From DATEZO01 sp035255485 (GTDB lineage Bacteria; Pseudomonadota; Gammaproteobacteria; Burkholderiales; Burkholderiaceae_D), in NCBI GenBank assembly GCA_035255485.1, contig DATEZO010000109.1, positions 1 to 6,891 on the forward strand: 6,891 nt of DNA. The letters are read 5' to 3'. The notes under the pieces were generated by a model. The model was not told where the DNA came from, did no database searches, and saw only the letters and a list, made by a program, of their open reading frames with translations. Of the stretch, positions 6,608-6,891 are shown in pieces. Numbering within the stretch: position 1 is the stretch's first letter; each line of letters starts with the position of its first letter. The position numbers and the translations under genes are program-made.

Positions 6608-6637
6608 ATGTCCATTGCGCATATATGGATATTTTTT
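6608..6637 (+). terminator. Probable rho-independent terminator of hemH
   Basis: An 8-pair stem with one G-U wobble joins 6608-6615 (ATGTCCAT) to 6625-6632 (ATGGATAT) around a 9-base loop, followed directly by a T-run ending at 6637. It lies 36 bases after the hemH stop. The stem is A/T-rich and hence weak, so moderate confidence only. Confidence 0.45.
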
Positions 6638-6661
6638 AATATACTCCCGCAAAATTGATGC

Positions 6662-6693
6662 TTGCGCGGTTGAGTGGTGGAGAAACGGCGCAA
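6662..6693. repeat. Inverted repeat TTGCGC...GCGCAA in the non-coding stretch after hemH
   Basis: TTGCGC (6662-6667) and GCGCAA (6688-6693) are perfect inverted copies with 20 bases between them. The surrounding 6638-6724 stretch contains no supportable gene. It could be part of a structured RNA, but I recognise no known family. Confidence 0.3.
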
Positions 6694-6724
6694 ATCCAGG
6701 CACAAGTTTACCTCGCTGCATGCA

Positions 6725-6739
6725 TTCCGTAAGACGGAA
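6725..6739. repeat. Short hairpin TTCCGT-AAG-ACGGAA beside the minus-strand gene end
   Basis: TTCCGT (6725-6730) and ACGGAA (6734-6739) form a tight 6-pair hairpin with a 3-base loop. It lies 7 bases beyond the stop of the minus-strand membrane protein gene, where a terminator would be expected, but no T-run follows on either strand. It may instead act as an mRNA 3'-end stabiliser. Confidence 0.35.
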
Positions 6740-6746
6740 CGACAGC

Positions 6747-6891
6747 TCAAAAAAGCGGCCCGGACCTGAACAGCGCCATCAGGCCGGCATAGCTGATCCA
6801 GCTAGCAGCCAGCACAATATAGATCAGTACCGAAGCGGAAATAAGCGACAATCTCACGACAATTTCCCAGCGTGCCAAGGACAATCGGATT
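6747..6891 (-). CDS. C-terminal tail of an unrecognised membrane protein
   Basis: A minus-strand frame open from the right edge ends with TGA at 6749-6747 and yields 47 residues. It holds a basic/hydrophobic stretch (LSLARWEIVVRLSL) followed by one clear membrane-spanning segment, about residues 16-40, rich in Ile, Leu, Val, Ala and Ser, and a short tail ending RSGPLF. No ATG lies near the left of this stretch, so it is probably the 3' end of a longer gene; a very small protein starting at an internal TTG or GTG is possible. Product and family are not recognised. It converges on hemH. The frame is short, so chance cannot be fully excluded, but the strong helical hydrophobicity supports coding. 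Confidence 0.5.
   Translation of the reverse strand, partial: IRLSLARWEIVVRLSLISASVLIYIVLAASWISYAGLMALFRSGPLF

Noticed and set aside
6658..6732. 24-codon plus-strand frame after hemH
   Set aside because: No ribosome site, no hydrophobic or domain signature, and a length expected by chance.
1..6891. CRISPR array, tRNA, rRNA, insertion sequence or phage-type genes
   Set aside because: No regularly spaced repeats, cloverleaf, transposase or phage-like product was seen on either strand.

Overview
The window reads as ordinary chromosomal DNA from a betaproteobacterium, most likely Oxalobacteraceae (Herminiimonas, Herbaspirillum or Collimonas type). This rests on protein character (a Fur with an HHDH motif and two Cys pairs, an HrcA in a proteobacterium, a long ferrochelatase with a proline-rich N-terminus) and on the bamE/fur, hrcA/nadK/recN, hemH gene set. 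The genus is inferred from remembered similarity only, because no search could be run.

Layout, left to right. Positions 1-152 (minus) hold the N-terminus of a lipoprotein, probably BamE, cut by the window edge. A 180-base divergent region then leads to fur (333-764, plus), with a good sigma-70-like promoter that has an inverted repeat between its -35 and -10. fur converges on hrcA (786-1808, minus) with only 21 bases between them. Upstream of hrcA on the same strand is a HAD-family hydrolase (1908-2627, minus). An 83-base divergent region separates it from nadK (2711-3616, plus), and recN follows (3668-5317, plus). Positions 5318-5465 hold a dispersed-repeat-like imperfect palindrome. hemH follows (5466-6572, plus). 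The last 319 bases hold a probable hemH terminator, a stretch with small inverted repeats and no recognised gene, and the C-terminal tail of a minus-strand membrane protein running off the right edge (6747 to the end).

The cluster is mostly stress and housekeeping: iron-responsive regulation (Fur), heat-shock repression (HrcA), NADP supply (NadK), double-strand-break repair (RecN), heme synthesis (HemH) and outer-membrane assembly (BamE). Fur and HemH both concern iron, but they are far apart here and no Fur box links them. nadK and recN are probably co-transcribed; hemH may be read through from them or have its own promoter after the palindrome.

I see no mobile element with a transposase, no CRISPR, no tRNA or rRNA, and no convincing novel multi-gene system. 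The points most worth a second look are regulatory: the recN-hemH palindrome, operator-like inverted repeats on the fur and nadK promoters, a probably leaderless nadK, and a sigma-32-like promoter before hrcA.
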